Assembly: GCA_964606055.1 (NCBI GenBank) | Contig: CAZSFA010000070.1 | Coordinates: forward strand, 1 to 14,473 | DNA length: 14,473 bases | Reading direction: 5' to 3' | DNA from: Roseitalea sp964606055 | GTDB taxonomy: Bacteria; Pseudomonadota; Alphaproteobacteria; Rhizobiales; Rhizobiaceae | Part shown: positions 6,418 through 14,020 of the stretch, piece after piece | How positions within the stretch are numbered: position 1 is the stretch's first letter | Layout of the letters: each line of letters opens with the position of its first letter | Notes under the pieces: model-generated | What the model saw: the letters and a program-made list of their open reading frames with translations, nothing else | What the model was told of the DNA's origin: nothing | Databases searched by the model: none | Made by a program: the position numbers and the translations under genes

Positions 6418-7293
6418 CTAGCGCGTGACGCGTTTGAGGAACCGCTCGATCGCGGCGCTCGCCTTGTCGCCGGGATCGCCAAGCCGCGCGGCAATGGCTC
6501 CATGGGAGTAGGCCGTGCCGTGGAAGACCTCGACCTGCGTTCCCCTGCCCTTCAGCAGATTGGCGTAACCGATTGAAATGGCGCTTCGTCTTTCGCCCTG
6601 GCTGCGCGAATAAAGAATCAGGTGCGGCGGCAGGCGCCCGTTGCGGGCGGCGTAGGTGGCCGGCGACCAGCGCACCCAGTTCTTGGGCTCGTTGGTGAAT
6701 GCGGTGCCGAACATCGGCCCGATCGAGCCCCGCTTGGTCGCATAGGCGAGCAGATCATAGGCCTGAACGTCGTTGGGGATGATGCCGCGCAACCCCTGCG
6801 CCTTGCCCTGGGCGGCGGCGAGCGCGGACAGATGCGCGCCCGCCGAATGGCCCATCAGCACGACGCGATTGGGATCGCCATTGTAGCGCCGGATGTTGCG
6901 TCGCACCCATTCGATCGCACGGGTGACGTCTTGAACCTGCCCGTCGATGTTCGTCTGCGGGATCTTGCGGTAATCGATGGAGACGAACACATAGCCGCGA
7001 CTGGTCAGCCATTGCGGCATGTCGAAGACGCGCTTGCGGTCGCCCTTCACCCAGCCGCCGCCGTGCACATACAAGACCACGGGCCGTTTGCGCGAGAACA
7101 GACCGCCGCGCCCGCCGGAGGGTTCGTACACGTCCAGCTGGAGGCCGGATGCATAGCGGATGCCGTCATGCAGCTTCATCGCCACGGCGCCGCCCGTCCA
7201 GGCGATGAGGGCCATCAACGCCATCGCCACGACCGCGCACAGGCGCATCGAAATCCCATCGGCGGACCAACGCCAAGCGCCCCTTGTCGTCAT
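6418..7293 (-). CDS. Alpha/beta hydrolase, exported or membrane-anchored (esterase/HSL-like)
   Basis: This 291-residue alpha/beta hydrolase resembles the hormone-sensitive-lipase / feruloyl-esterase / kynurenine-formamidase type. The oxyanion-hole motif is HGGGW (77-81), the nucleophile elbow is GHSAG (148-152, Ser150), and His264 in YSHG is the likely catalytic base. The usual Asp near 230-236 is absent: this strand reads LILYSRSQGERRSA, so Glu234 may serve as the acid. A hydrophobic stretch at 17-38 (LCAVVAMALMALIAW) looks like a signal peptide or anchor, placing the enzyme in the periplasm. Two starts are possible: ATG at 7293 (GGGGTG 11 bases upstream) and Met16 (codon 7246-7248), which would give a cleaner signal peptide. 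The substrate cannot be told from sequence. Confidence 0.9.
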   Translation of the reverse strand: MTTRGAWRWSADGISMRLCAVVAMALMALIAWTGGAVAMKLHDGIRYASGLQLDVYEPSGGRGGLFSRKRPVVLYVHGGGWVKGDRKRVFDMPQWLTSRGYVFVSIDYRKIPQTNIDGQVQDVTRAIEWVRRNIRRYNGDPNRVVLMGHSAGAHLSALAAAQGKAQGLRGIIPNDVQAYDLLAYATKRGSIGPMFGTAFTNEPKNWVRWSPATYAARNGRLPPHLILYSRSQGERRSAISIGYANLLKGRGTQVEVFHGTAYSHGAIAARLGDPGDKASAAIERFLKRVTR

Positions 7294-7371
7294 GATCGGT
7301 GCTGCACCCCAGTCACTGTCAGGCTCTGCCTGTCCCTATCATTTTTCAAAGTGCACGCCACACGCAACCGG

Positions 7372-7383
7372 TTGTGCGCACAA
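7372..7383. promoter_or_regulatory. Perfect 12-bp palindrome TTGTGCGCACAA
   Basis: This lies in the 237-base divergent space between the hydrolase and the secreted protein. It contains the TGTGCG/CGCACA half-sites seen again downstream at 7453-7493. It is a candidate operator for an unidentified dimeric regulator. Confidence 0.4.
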
Positions 7384-7452
7384 AAATCATGGGCGATCTG
7401 CCACAATCCGCGCGCGTTGCGCCGCTAGCCTGGCGTCAACGGGCTTGATCGG

Positions 7453-7470
7453 ATGTGCGAATGCGCACAT
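7453..7470. promoter_or_regulatory. Inverted repeat ATGTGCG-AATG-CGCACAT
   Basis: The arms are perfect 7-base inverted repeats around a 4-base centre. A third copy of the right arm, CGCACAT, follows at 7487-7493, exactly 23 bases further on (about two helical turns). The position 60-78 bases before the secreted protein's ATG suits an operator. No regulator is identified. Confidence 0.45.
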
Positions 7471-7517
7471 TGCCGGCGTGCCGCATCGCACATAGAGAAC
7501 CGCACCACGTTTCCAGC

Positions 7518-7522
7518 AAGGA
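7518..7522 (+). promoter_or_regulatory. Ribosome binding site deciding the start of the secreted protein
   Basis: AAGGA lies 8 bases before ATG 7531. This favours 7531 over the in-frame ATG at 7453, which would put 26 Cys/His/Arg-rich residues in front of an otherwise clean signal peptide. Confidence 0.7.
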
Positions 7523-7530
7523 TTTTCGCA

Positions 7531-8715
7531 ATGACCATCATTCGCAACGCCGTTCCCGTCGCCACGATCGCCGCGGGATTGCTCGCCTCGACGGTGATGG
7601 CCGGCGCACAGGGCATCGACGGCGAACAGGTCTTCGGGCAGCTTGCCGCGCAGATGCAGTTGAACGGCATCACGATCGACGCCGCCGAAGTGGAAACGCG
7701 CGGCACGGACATCGCGCTGTCCGGTGTCGGCATCGGGTTCGATCAGCAGATGGACCCGCTGATGCTTGAAAGCGTGCTGCTCGAGGATGTCCAGGCTGGT
7801 GACGATGGCGCATTCATCATCGGCCGTGTCGCCGCGCCGGCCGGTTCCACGACCAGCGACGGTGTGACCGTCGATTTCGGAGGCGCCGAGATCCTGGGCT
7901 ATTTCGTTGCCGGTCCCGATGCGACCGATCCGGTTCTGCGCGGCAATCTCTACGATGCGCTCAATGTCGGGAGCCTCACCGTCTCCGGCGGACAGGGCAC
8001 GATCTTCTCGATGGGCGGTGCGAGCGTGATCAACGGCGCCTACGTGCCCGGCGGCGCGCTCAACTACCAGATGGAAGCGCGCGACATCGTGGTCGAAATC
8101 GACAACTTCGACGATCCGCAAGCGCGCGAAGCGCTGTCGGGTCTGGGCTATTCCAGCCTTGCGGGCACCATGACGAGCCAGGGCGCATGGGACACCGGGT
8201 CCGGCGATCTCGACGTCGATCACATGACCTTCAGCGTCGACGAGGCTGCGGACCTGACCATCGCATTCAGCCTGGGCGGGTTCACGACCGAGATGGTCAA
8301 TGCCATGCAACAGATGCAAGTCGACCTGGCCGAACAGGGACAGGACGCGATCGACATGGCGATGCTCGGCCTGATGCAGCAGCTCGAGGTCAACTCGGTC
8401 GCCATCGAGGTCAACGACAACTCGCTGACCAACCGCATTCTCGATCTGGTCGGCGAGCAGCAGGGCTTGAGCCGCCAGAACGTGGTCGCAATGGCCAAGG
8501 GCGCGCTGCCGCTCGGCCTTGCGCAACTGGGCGCGCCCCAGTTCGCGGCCTCCGCCTCGGCGGCGGTCAGCGCATTCCTCGACGATCCGCAGTCGTTGCG
8601 CATCGTGGCCGAGCCGGAAAACCCGGTTCCGGTCATGCAGTTGGTGGCCGCAGGCATGTCCTCACCGCAGACGCTGATCACCATGCTCGGCGTCAGCATC
8701 ACGGCCAACCAGTAA
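7531..8715 (+). CDS. Secreted/periplasmic protein of unknown function
   Basis: From ATG 7531 the product has 394 residues and begins with a signal peptide (MTIIRNAVPVATIAAGLLAS, then TVMAGAQ). Cleavage is probably near Ala23-Ala25, giving a soluble periplasmic protein. I recognise no named family. The mature part alternates short predicted beta-strands and Gly/Asp-rich turns (VETRGTDIALSGVGIGF, LTVSGGQGTIFSMGGA, LDVDHMTFSVDEAADLTIAF). It ends in a Gln-rich helical segment (about 245-295) and a tail with VTI-type strands (LITMLGVSITANQ). It is very acidic, has no cysteine after the signal and only one lysine. The pattern recalls uncharacterised rhizobial periplasmic proteins with repeated 'value above background' strands. 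It is divergent from the hydrolase and may share its control region. Confidence 0.85.
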   Translation: MTIIRNAVPVATIAAGLLASTVMAGAQGIDGEQVFGQLAAQMQLNGITIDAAEVETRGTDIALSGVGIGFDQQMDPLMLESVLLEDVQAGDDGAFIIGRVAAPAGSTTSDGVTVDFGGAEILGYFVAGPDATDPVLRGNLYDALNVGSLTVSGGQGTIFSMGGASVINGAYVPGGALNYQMEARDIVVEIDNFDDPQAREALSGLGYSSLAGTMTSQGAWDTGSGDLDVDHMTFSVDEAADLTIAFSLGGFTTEMVNAMQQMQVDLAEQGQDAIDMAMLGLMQQLEVNSVAIEVNDNSLTNRILDLVGEQQGLSRQNVVAMAKGALPLGLAQLGAPQFAASASAAVSAFLDDPQSLRIVAEPENPVPVMQLVAAGMSSPQTLITMLGVSITANQ

Positions 8716-8722
8716 CCGGCCG

Positions 8723-9319
8723 TCAGCCGACCCGCTTTTCCATGCGGGTCGACGCCGCAAAGCCGAACACATGGCGCAGGGGCCCGAGGCGTTCCTGCGC
8801 CACTGCGATGTAACCGCGCCGCTCATAGAGCGCGCGCGCACGCGGGTTCGTGTCGATCACATCGAGCCGAACGCGATCGCAGTTGCGCTGTCGCGCCTTG
8901 TCCTCGACCGCATCGAGCAGCGCGGTGCCGATGCCCATGCCGCGCGCGTCATCTGCCACCGCGATGCCGTCCAACAGGAAGAGCGAGGGCTCGACGTCGC
9001 GCTCGAGCAGCGCCAGAACGGCGGCGCGCCAGAGCGAACCGAAACGGCCGTAATGACGGGCCAGATCGCGCATGGTGCCGCCGGTCATTGCACCATCGCC
9101 GGTCTTGAAGCCGACAAAGCCCAAAAGACGCGTCGCATCATCGCTGATCGCGGTCAGGCAATAGGCAGGATCGAGAATATCGGCGAAGAACCGCACGCTG
9201 CGGCCATCGCGGCCCAGAACCGGGGCCAGCTTGTCGGCAAAGGCGCCAAAATAGAGTTGGGCCGTGGCCTGACGCAGCGATTCCGGAAAGCCGTCGACGA
9301 TCCGGAATGCGCCCGCCAT
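8723..9319 (-). CDS. GNAT-family N-acetyltransferase
   Basis: This 198-residue protein is a cytoplasmic acetyl-CoA-dependent transferase of unknown acceptor. The GNAT core is clear. Motif A/CoA pyrophosphate loop is VADDARGMGIGTALL (121-135, R/Q-x-x-G-x-G/A form), preceded by the strand LFLLDGIAV. Motif B is NPRARALYERRGY (158-170). The N-terminal 110 residues include the usual first strand/helix but are not diagnostic of substrate. The ATG shares one base with the stop of aspS (TGATG, 9317-9321), with only a weak GAGA upstream, so translation depends on aspS. Co-expression with a tRNA synthetase hints at, but does not prove, a role in translation or amino-acid chemistry. Its 3' end lies 7 bases from the convergent secreted-protein gene. 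Confidence 0.92.
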   Translation of the reverse strand: MAGAFRIVDGFPESLRQATAQLYFGAFADKLAPVLGRDGRSVRFFADILDPAYCLTAISDDATRLLGFVGFKTGDGAMTGGTMRDLARHYGRFGSLWRAAVLALLERDVEPSLFLLDGIAVADDARGMGIGTALLDAVEDKARQRNCDRVRLDVIDTNPRARALYERRGYIAVAQERLGPLRHVFGFAASTRMEKRVG

Positions 9320-11112
9320 CAGGTCTCGGCTTTCGCTTGCGGGTTCACGCGCAGATGCAGATCGCGCAGTTGCGCAGGTTCAGCGGGCGCCGGCGCGCCC
9401 ATCAGCAGGTCCTGCGCCTGCTGGTTCATCGGGAACAGCGTCACCTCGCGCAGGTTCGCCGCGCCGACGATCAGCATGACCATGCGATCGATGCCCGCCG
9501 CCATGCCGCCATGGGGCGGCGCGCCGTACTGGAATGCGCGATAGAGACCGCCGAAACGTTCCTCGACAGCCGCCTCGTCCAGACCGACCATGCCGAACGC
9601 CTTGACCATGACGTCGGGCAGATGGTTGCGGATGCCGCCGGACGCGATCTCATAGCCGTTGCAGACCAGATCGTACTGCCAGGCCTTGATCGACAGCGGG
9701 TCTTCGGCGTCCAGCCCTTCCATGCCGCCGCGCGGCATGGTGAACGGGTTGTGGCCGAACCCGATGCGCTTTTCGTCCTCGTCCCATTCAAAGAACGGGA
9801 AGTCGACGATCCACGCCAGCTCGAAGCGGTCGCGGTCGACCAGATCGAGATCCTCGCCAACCCGCGTGCGCGCGTCGCCGGCAAAGCCTGCGAACTTGCG
9901 CGGGTCGCCGGCCGCAAAGAAACAGGCATCGCCCGCTCCAAGGCCCAACTGTTGGCGGATCGCCTCGGTGCGTTCGGGCCCGATGTTCTTGGCAATGGGT
10001 CCGGCGCCGGCGACCGTATCGTCCTCCTGCCGCCAGAAGATATAGCCGAGCCCCGGCTGCCCTTCCTTCTGCGCCCAATTGTTCATGCGATCGCAGAATG
10101 CACGGCTGCCGCCGCCCTTGCCCGGAATCGCCCAAACGGCGTTCCTGGGATCACTGGCAAGGATGCCGGCAAACACCTGGAAGCCGGAACCGGCAAAGTG
10201 CTCGGAGACGTCCTGCATCTCGATCGGGTTGCGCAGGTCCGGCTTGTCGCTGCCGTATTTGGCAATGGCTTCGTCATGGGGGATGCGGCGGAACTGCGGC
10301 GTCACCGGCTTGCCGTCCGCAAACGCCTCGAACACGCCACGGATGACCGGTTCCATCGTCTGGAACACGTCCTCCTGTTCGACAAAGCTCATTTCCAGAT
10401 CAAGCTGGTAGAACTCGCCGGGCAGACGGTCGGCGCGCGGGTCCTCGTCGCGGAAGCACGGCGCGATCTGAAAGTAGCGATCAAAGCCGGAGACCATGAG
10501 CAACTGCTTGTAGATCTGCGGGGCCTGCGGCAGCGCGTAAAAATCACCGGGATGAATGCGCGAGGGCACCAGAAAGTCGCGCGCGCCCTCGGGCGAGGAC
10601 GCGGTCAAAATGGGCGTCGAGTACTCGGTGAACCCGGCCTCGTCCATCAGCCGCCGCATCGCGGCGATCACCCGGGTGCGGGTGACGATGTTGGCGTGCA
10701 GCGTCTCGCGGCGCAGATCCAGAAAGCGGTAGCGCAGGCGAATGTCCTCGGGATAGTCGGGCTCGCCGAACACCGGCAGCGGCAACTCGTCTGCCTTGGA
10801 CAGAACCTCGATCTCGCGCCCATAGACCTCGATCTCGCCGGTCGGCAGTTCGGCGTTGACCAGTTCGGCATCGCGCGCCTTGACCGAGCCGTCGATGCGC
10901 AACACCCATTCGGCGCGCACGGTCTCGGCCGTCGCAAAGGACGGGCTGTCGGGATCGATGACGATCTGCGTGATGCCGTAGTGGTCGCGCAAGTCGATGA
11001 ACAACACGCCGCCATGGTCGCGGACGCGGTGCACCCAGCCCGAGAGCCGGGCGGTTTGTCCGGCGTCGGATTTGCGCAGTGCGCCACAGGTGTGGCTGCG
11101 ATAGCGGTGCAT
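9319..11112 (-). CDS. aspS: Aspartyl-tRNA synthetase, probably non-discriminating type
   Basis: This 597-residue class IIb synthetase charges tRNA-Asp. It is the usual bacterial length with a GAD insertion. The anticodon-binding OB fold spans about 1-105 (LSGWVHRVRDHGGVLFIDLRD). Motif 2 is FRDEDPRADR (220-229), with PGEFYQLDLE next. The GAD-type insert lies about 285-415. Motif 3 is HGGMAAGIDRMVML (534-547). The RDHGG sequence has His33 where E. coli's tRNA-Asp-specific enzyme has Leu (RDLGS). In Pseudomonas the same His marks an enzyme that also charges tRNA-Asn. The start at 11112 is preferred: MHRYRSHTC is the usual rhizobial N-terminus and GAGGA precedes it. The frame stays open upstream to 11199 but looks non-coding. 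It is coupled to the downstream GNAT gene. Confidence 0.97.
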   Translation of the reverse strand: MHRYRSHTCGALRKSDAGQTARLSGWVHRVRDHGGVLFIDLRDHYGITQIVIDPDSPSFATAETVRAEWVLRIDGSVKARDAELVNAELPTGEIEVYGREIEVLSKADELPLPVFGEPDYPEDIRLRYRFLDLRRETLHANIVTRTRVIAAMRRLMDEAGFTEYSTPILTASSPEGARDFLVPSRIHPGDFYALPQAPQIYKQLLMVSGFDRYFQIAPCFRDEDPRADRLPGEFYQLDLEMSFVEQEDVFQTMEPVIRGVFEAFADGKPVTPQFRRIPHDEAIAKYGSDKPDLRNPIEMQDVSEHFAGSGFQVFAGILASDPRNAVWAIPGKGGGSRAFCDRMNNWAQKEGQPGLGYIFWRQEDDTVAGAGPIAKNIGPERTEAIRQQLGLGAGDACFFAAGDPRKFAGFAGDARTRVGEDLDLVDRDRFELAWIVDFPFFEWDEDEKRIGFGHNPFTMPRGGMEGLDAEDPLSIKAWQYDLVCNGYEIASGGIRNHLPDVMVKAFGMVGLDEAAVEERFGGLYRAFQYGAPPHGGMAAGIDRMVMLIVGAANLREVTLFPMNQQAQDLLMGAPAPAEPAQLRDLHLRVNPQAKAET

Positions 11113-11117
11113 GGCGG

Positions 11118-11122
11118 TCCTC
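11118..11122 (-). promoter_or_regulatory. Ribosome binding site of aspS
   Basis: GAGGA on the minus strand ends 5 bases before the ATG at 11112. It also overlaps an in-frame ATG at 11121, which it could not serve, so it supports the shorter start. Confidence 0.7.
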
Positions 11123-11189
11123 ATGGTGATGGTGACTGTGGTGTGGCGGGCGATGGCGCTCGATCGCGCCGCGCTGCAAAATCGGCCGG

Positions 11190-11218
11190 AAAAGCGCACG
11201 CGTTCGGGGGTTTGTCAA
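11190..11218 (-). promoter_or_regulatory. Candidate sigma70 promoter of aspS
   Basis: A perfect -35 hexamer TTGACA (11218-11213), within GCTTGACAAA, is followed 17 bases on by GCTTTT (11195-11190), a weak -10. Alphaproteobacterial housekeeping promoters often show CTTGAC with a degenerate -10. The leader would be about 70 bases and is C/A-rich near the gene, so weakly structured. Confidence 0.45.
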
Positions 11219-11288
11219 GCGCCGGGCACCGGGTGGGCCGGCAAAACGGTTCGACAACGCGGCCGGCCTCGGCTAAGCACCGTGACCG

Positions 11289-12479
11289 ATGAACGATCAA
11301 GACCAGAACGCCCCCTCCCCGATCACGGACACGACCGCGCTGGAAGCGGCCTGCGCGCGGTTCGCCGGGCACGCTTTCGTCACCATCGATACCGAGTTCG
11401 TGCGCGAAACAACCTTCTGGCCGGACCTGTGCCTTGTCCAGATCGCGTCGCTGGACGAGGCCGTGCTCATCGACCCGCTGGCCGAGGGCATCGATCTGGC
11501 GCCACTGTTCGCGCTCCTCGACAATGAAGCGGTGACCAAGGTCTTCCACGCGGCGCGTCAGGATGTGGAGATCTTCTTCCACCTCAGCGGACGCATTCCG
11601 CAACCGATCTTCGACACGCAGGTCGCCGCGATGGTCTGCGGGTTCGGCGACGCGATCGCCTATGACCAACTGGTCAAGCGCATCAGCGGCGCGCATATCG
11701 ACAAGACTTCCCGCTTCACCGACTGGAAGATGCGGCCGCTCAGCGACCGCCAGTTGACCTATGCGCTGGCCGACGTCACGCATCTGCGTGACGTTTTCGC
11801 CGAACTGTCGCGCATGCTGGACAAGAACGCGCGCGGCCATTGGGTGGCCGAGGAAATGGCGGTGCTGACCGCTCAGCAGACCTACGACCTCAAGCCCGAG
11901 GACGCCTGGCAGCGGCTGAAGATGCGGGTGCGCAAACCGGCCGAACTGGCGGTGATGCAGCGGCTGGCCGCCTGGCGCGAGCGCGAGGCGCGGTCGCGCA
12001 ATGTACCACGGTCGCGCATCCTCAAGGATGATGCCATCTACGAAGTCGCCCAGCAGCGTCCAAAGGATTCGCGGGCGCTCAGCCGCCTGCGCACGATCCA
12101 CAAGGGCGTTGAACGATCGTCCGCCGGCAAGGCGATCCTGGGCGTTGTCGCCGACGTCGAGGCGATGGACCGGGAGGCCCTGCCGGAGATACCGCGGTCA
12201 CCCAATGCGGCGGAGGGCTCGGGCGCGGCGACGGACCTGCTCAAGGTTCTGCTCAAGCTGACCGCCGAAAAGCACAATGTGGCGCAGCGAATCCTCGCCA
12301 CGTCGGATCATCTGGAAAAGATCGCCAATGCCGGCGAAGCCGCCGACGTGCCGGCGATGCAGGGCTGGCGTCGGGAACTGTTCGGCGATCAGGCGCTGCG
12401 GCTGCTCGACGGCGACATCGCGCTCAGCTTCAGCGGGCGGCGGATACGGGCCGTCGATCTGGCTCAGGATCAGCAATAA
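11289..12479 (+). CDS. rnd: Ribonuclease D
   Basis: This 396-residue cytoplasmic 3'-5' exoribonuclease trims stable RNA precursors. The DEDD exonuclease domain spans about 12-175: ExoI TIDTEFVRE with Asp34 and Glu36, ExoII HAARQDVEIFF with Asp92, and ExoIII YALADVTHL with Tyr158 and Asp162 (DEDDy type). A KTSRFTDWKMRPLSDRQLTYA stretch typical of RNase D precedes ExoIII. An HRDC domain follows (about 213-292, KPAELAVMQRLAAWREREAR), then a second helical C-terminal region (315-380). All metal-binding residues are present and the length is normal (375-395). It is divergent from aspS, 176 bases apart. The 3' end overlaps ppx by 50 bases on the other strand. No strong ribosome site precedes the ATG. 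Confidence 0.96.
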   Translation: MNDQDQNAPSPITDTTALEAACARFAGHAFVTIDTEFVRETTFWPDLCLVQIASLDEAVLIDPLAEGIDLAPLFALLDNEAVTKVFHAARQDVEIFFHLSGRIPQPIFDTQVAAMVCGFGDAIAYDQLVKRISGAHIDKTSRFTDWKMRPLSDRQLTYALADVTHLRDVFAELSRMLDKNARGHWVAEEMAVLTAQQTYDLKPEDAWQRLKMRVRKPAELAVMQRLAAWREREARSRNVPRSRILKDDAIYEVAQQRPKDSRALSRLRTIHKGVERSSAGKAILGVVADVEAMDREALPEIPRSPNAAEGSGAATDLLKVLLKLTAEKHNVAQRILATSDHLEKIANAGEAADVPAMQGWRRELFGDQALRLLDGDIALSFSGRRIRAVDLAQDQQ

Positions 12480-13983
12480 CGATGTTCACCGCGACGCCGG
12501 TGACCTTGGCCAGTTGCGCAAGGCGCGCCTCGGGTCGTTCCCCGACCATGGCGGCGAGATCGGCGGGCACGACCAGTTCGCGCACGCCCTCCGGATCAAT
12601 GCGCCATTGCAGGCGATCGACGACGCCGGGCATGGCGGCGGTGAAGACGTAGGCCACCCGCAGGAATGCGCCGAGCAGCTTTGCGCGCTGCCAGATACGA
12701 TCGGACGCAAGCTTCTTGATCTCCGGCGCGAGGCTTTCGTTCTTCAGGCCCTCATAGCGAAAGTAGTTGGCAAGCGCGATGTAGGCGCGACCCTGATGGC
12801 TGATCTGCGTGAAGCTGGAATAGGCGATGATCGCCAGCGACTGGGTGGAGCGGTAGTCGGGATGAGCGCGCCAGCCAATGTCAGCCAGCCGGCAGGCGGC
12901 GTCGCGATAGCGCGCCTCGTCGGCAGTCTCGTCAATGCCGAACGCGGCAAAGGACTTGCCCGTCCACCGCGCCAGTTCGCGGGCGTGACGCGGCGAGCGT
13001 GCGCGCAGCACCGCAAGTTCATCGGCGGCTTCGAGCAAAGCGTCACGCCGCTGGATCTCCGGGTCGAGGCTGGCGTAAAGGTAGCCTTCGCGGACGCCGA
13101 GCGCGGAAAACGCGATCGAAGCCGGTTTCATCTGTTCGATCAGCGCCATCATCACCGCCGCGCCATAGGGCACCAGCGCGCGGCGCGACGATGAGACCAG
13201 ATGCGCACCGGCAAGCTCCTCGACATCGCCCCTGACGAGCCTGCCCATGAACTTGTGCATGGCCGAGGCGCTGACCTGGTAGCCGTGGGTGACACGAAGC
13301 GGATATCTGGTCTGCTCGATGTGCAGCTTTGCGATGGCGCGCCATGTTCCGCCGATCGCATAGAAGACACGGCCCTGTCCGGTTGGAACAAGCGGGTTTG
13401 CGGCCATCGCACCGGACGCGATTGCGATCGCGCGGACCGGATCGCTGCCGGCGGCCTCCTGAAGGCGGATGCCGCCGAGCGGCAGGGTGACGCCTTCGCC
13501 GACGCCATCGGCACCGACATCGACCAGTTCGAGACTGCCGCCGCCCAGATCGCCGGAAATGCCATCGGGCTCGCGAAACGCGGAGATCACGCCGAAGGCG
13601 GAATAGCGCGCTTCCTCGGCGCCGGTCAGGATGTGGATCTGCGCGCGCAGAACGTCGCTTGCACGCGCGACGAAATCGGCGCCGTTGTCGGCGTCGCGCG
13701 CGGCGGCCGTCGCCAGGACATGCACGTCGGTGACGCCTGCCTGATCGGCAAGCGTCCGATATCGCCGCAGCGCGGCGAGCGCCCGCTCGACGGCCGCATC
13801 GTCGAGCCGGCCGGTGGTCGCGATGCCGCGACCCAGACCGCAGGAGACTTTCTCGTTGAACAGGACAGAAGGCGCCCGAACCAGACCCTCATAGATGACG
13901 ATACGCACCGAGTTCGACCCGATGTCGACCACGGCGACCGGCGCACGGTTCTTCAATCGGCCTTGCGCGTCTTCGGTGTCCAT
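12430..13983 (-). CDS. ppx: Exopolyphosphatase, Ppx/GppA family
   Basis: This 517-residue cytoplasmic enzyme releases terminal phosphates from polyphosphate; Ppx/GppA proteins may also act on pppGpp. The actin/Hsp70-like ATPase fold holds the family motifs. These are VVDIGSNSVR (18-27), TGAEEAR (120-126, with the catalytic Glu region), GDLGGGSLEL (144-153), YAIGGTWRAIA (208-218) and SALGVREGYLY (293-303). The C-terminal helical, HD-like domain (about 315-500) includes DIGWRAHPDYRS and FTQISHQGRAYIALANYFRY. The length fits the long rhizobial form (about 500). The start at ATG 13983 has AGGTG just upstream; a GTG at 13989 is in frame but falls inside that site. It lies 37 bases after ppk, so both are probably one transcript. 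The last 50 bases are antisense to rnd. Confidence 0.96.
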   Translation of the reverse strand: MDTEDAQGRLKNRAPVAVVDIGSNSVRIVIYEGLVRAPSVLFNEKVSCGLGRGIATTGRLDDAAVERALAALRRYRTLADQAGVTDVHVLATAAARDADNGADFVARASDVLRAQIHILTGAEEARYSAFGVISAFREPDGISGDLGGGSLELVDVGADGVGEGVTLPLGGIRLQEAAGSDPVRAIAIASGAMAANPLVPTGQGRVFYAIGGTWRAIAKLHIEQTRYPLRVTHGYQVSASAMHKFMGRLVRGDVEELAGAHLVSSSRRALVPYGAAVMMALIEQMKPASIAFSALGVREGYLYASLDPEIQRRDALLEAADELAVLRARSPRHARELARWTGKSFAAFGIDETADEARYRDAACRLADIGWRAHPDYRSTQSLAIIAYSSFTQISHQGRAYIALANYFRYEGLKNESLAPEIKKLASDRIWQRAKLLGAFLRVAYVFTAAMPGVVDRLQWRIDPEGVRELVVPADLAAMVGERPEARLAQLAKVTGVAVNIVIADPEPDRRPVSAAR

Positions 13984-14020
13984 TCGCACCTGTCACCCGT
14001 CGGAGCCATGAGCGGCCCAA

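Noticed and set aside
7453..7530. N-terminal extension of the secreted protein by 26 residues
   Set aside because: It would bury a good signal peptide and it coincides with the palindrome; AAGGA supports 7531.
11113..11199. N-terminal extension of aspS by 29 residues
   Set aside because: The added residues do not resemble AspRS, and GAGGA points to the start at 11112; the stretch is better read as leader.
9307..11292. Open frame of 661 codons on the plus strand opposite aspS
   Set aside because: It is Arg/Ala/His-rich with no recognisable domain and lies wholly antisense to a certain aspS; GC-rich codon bias creates such frames.
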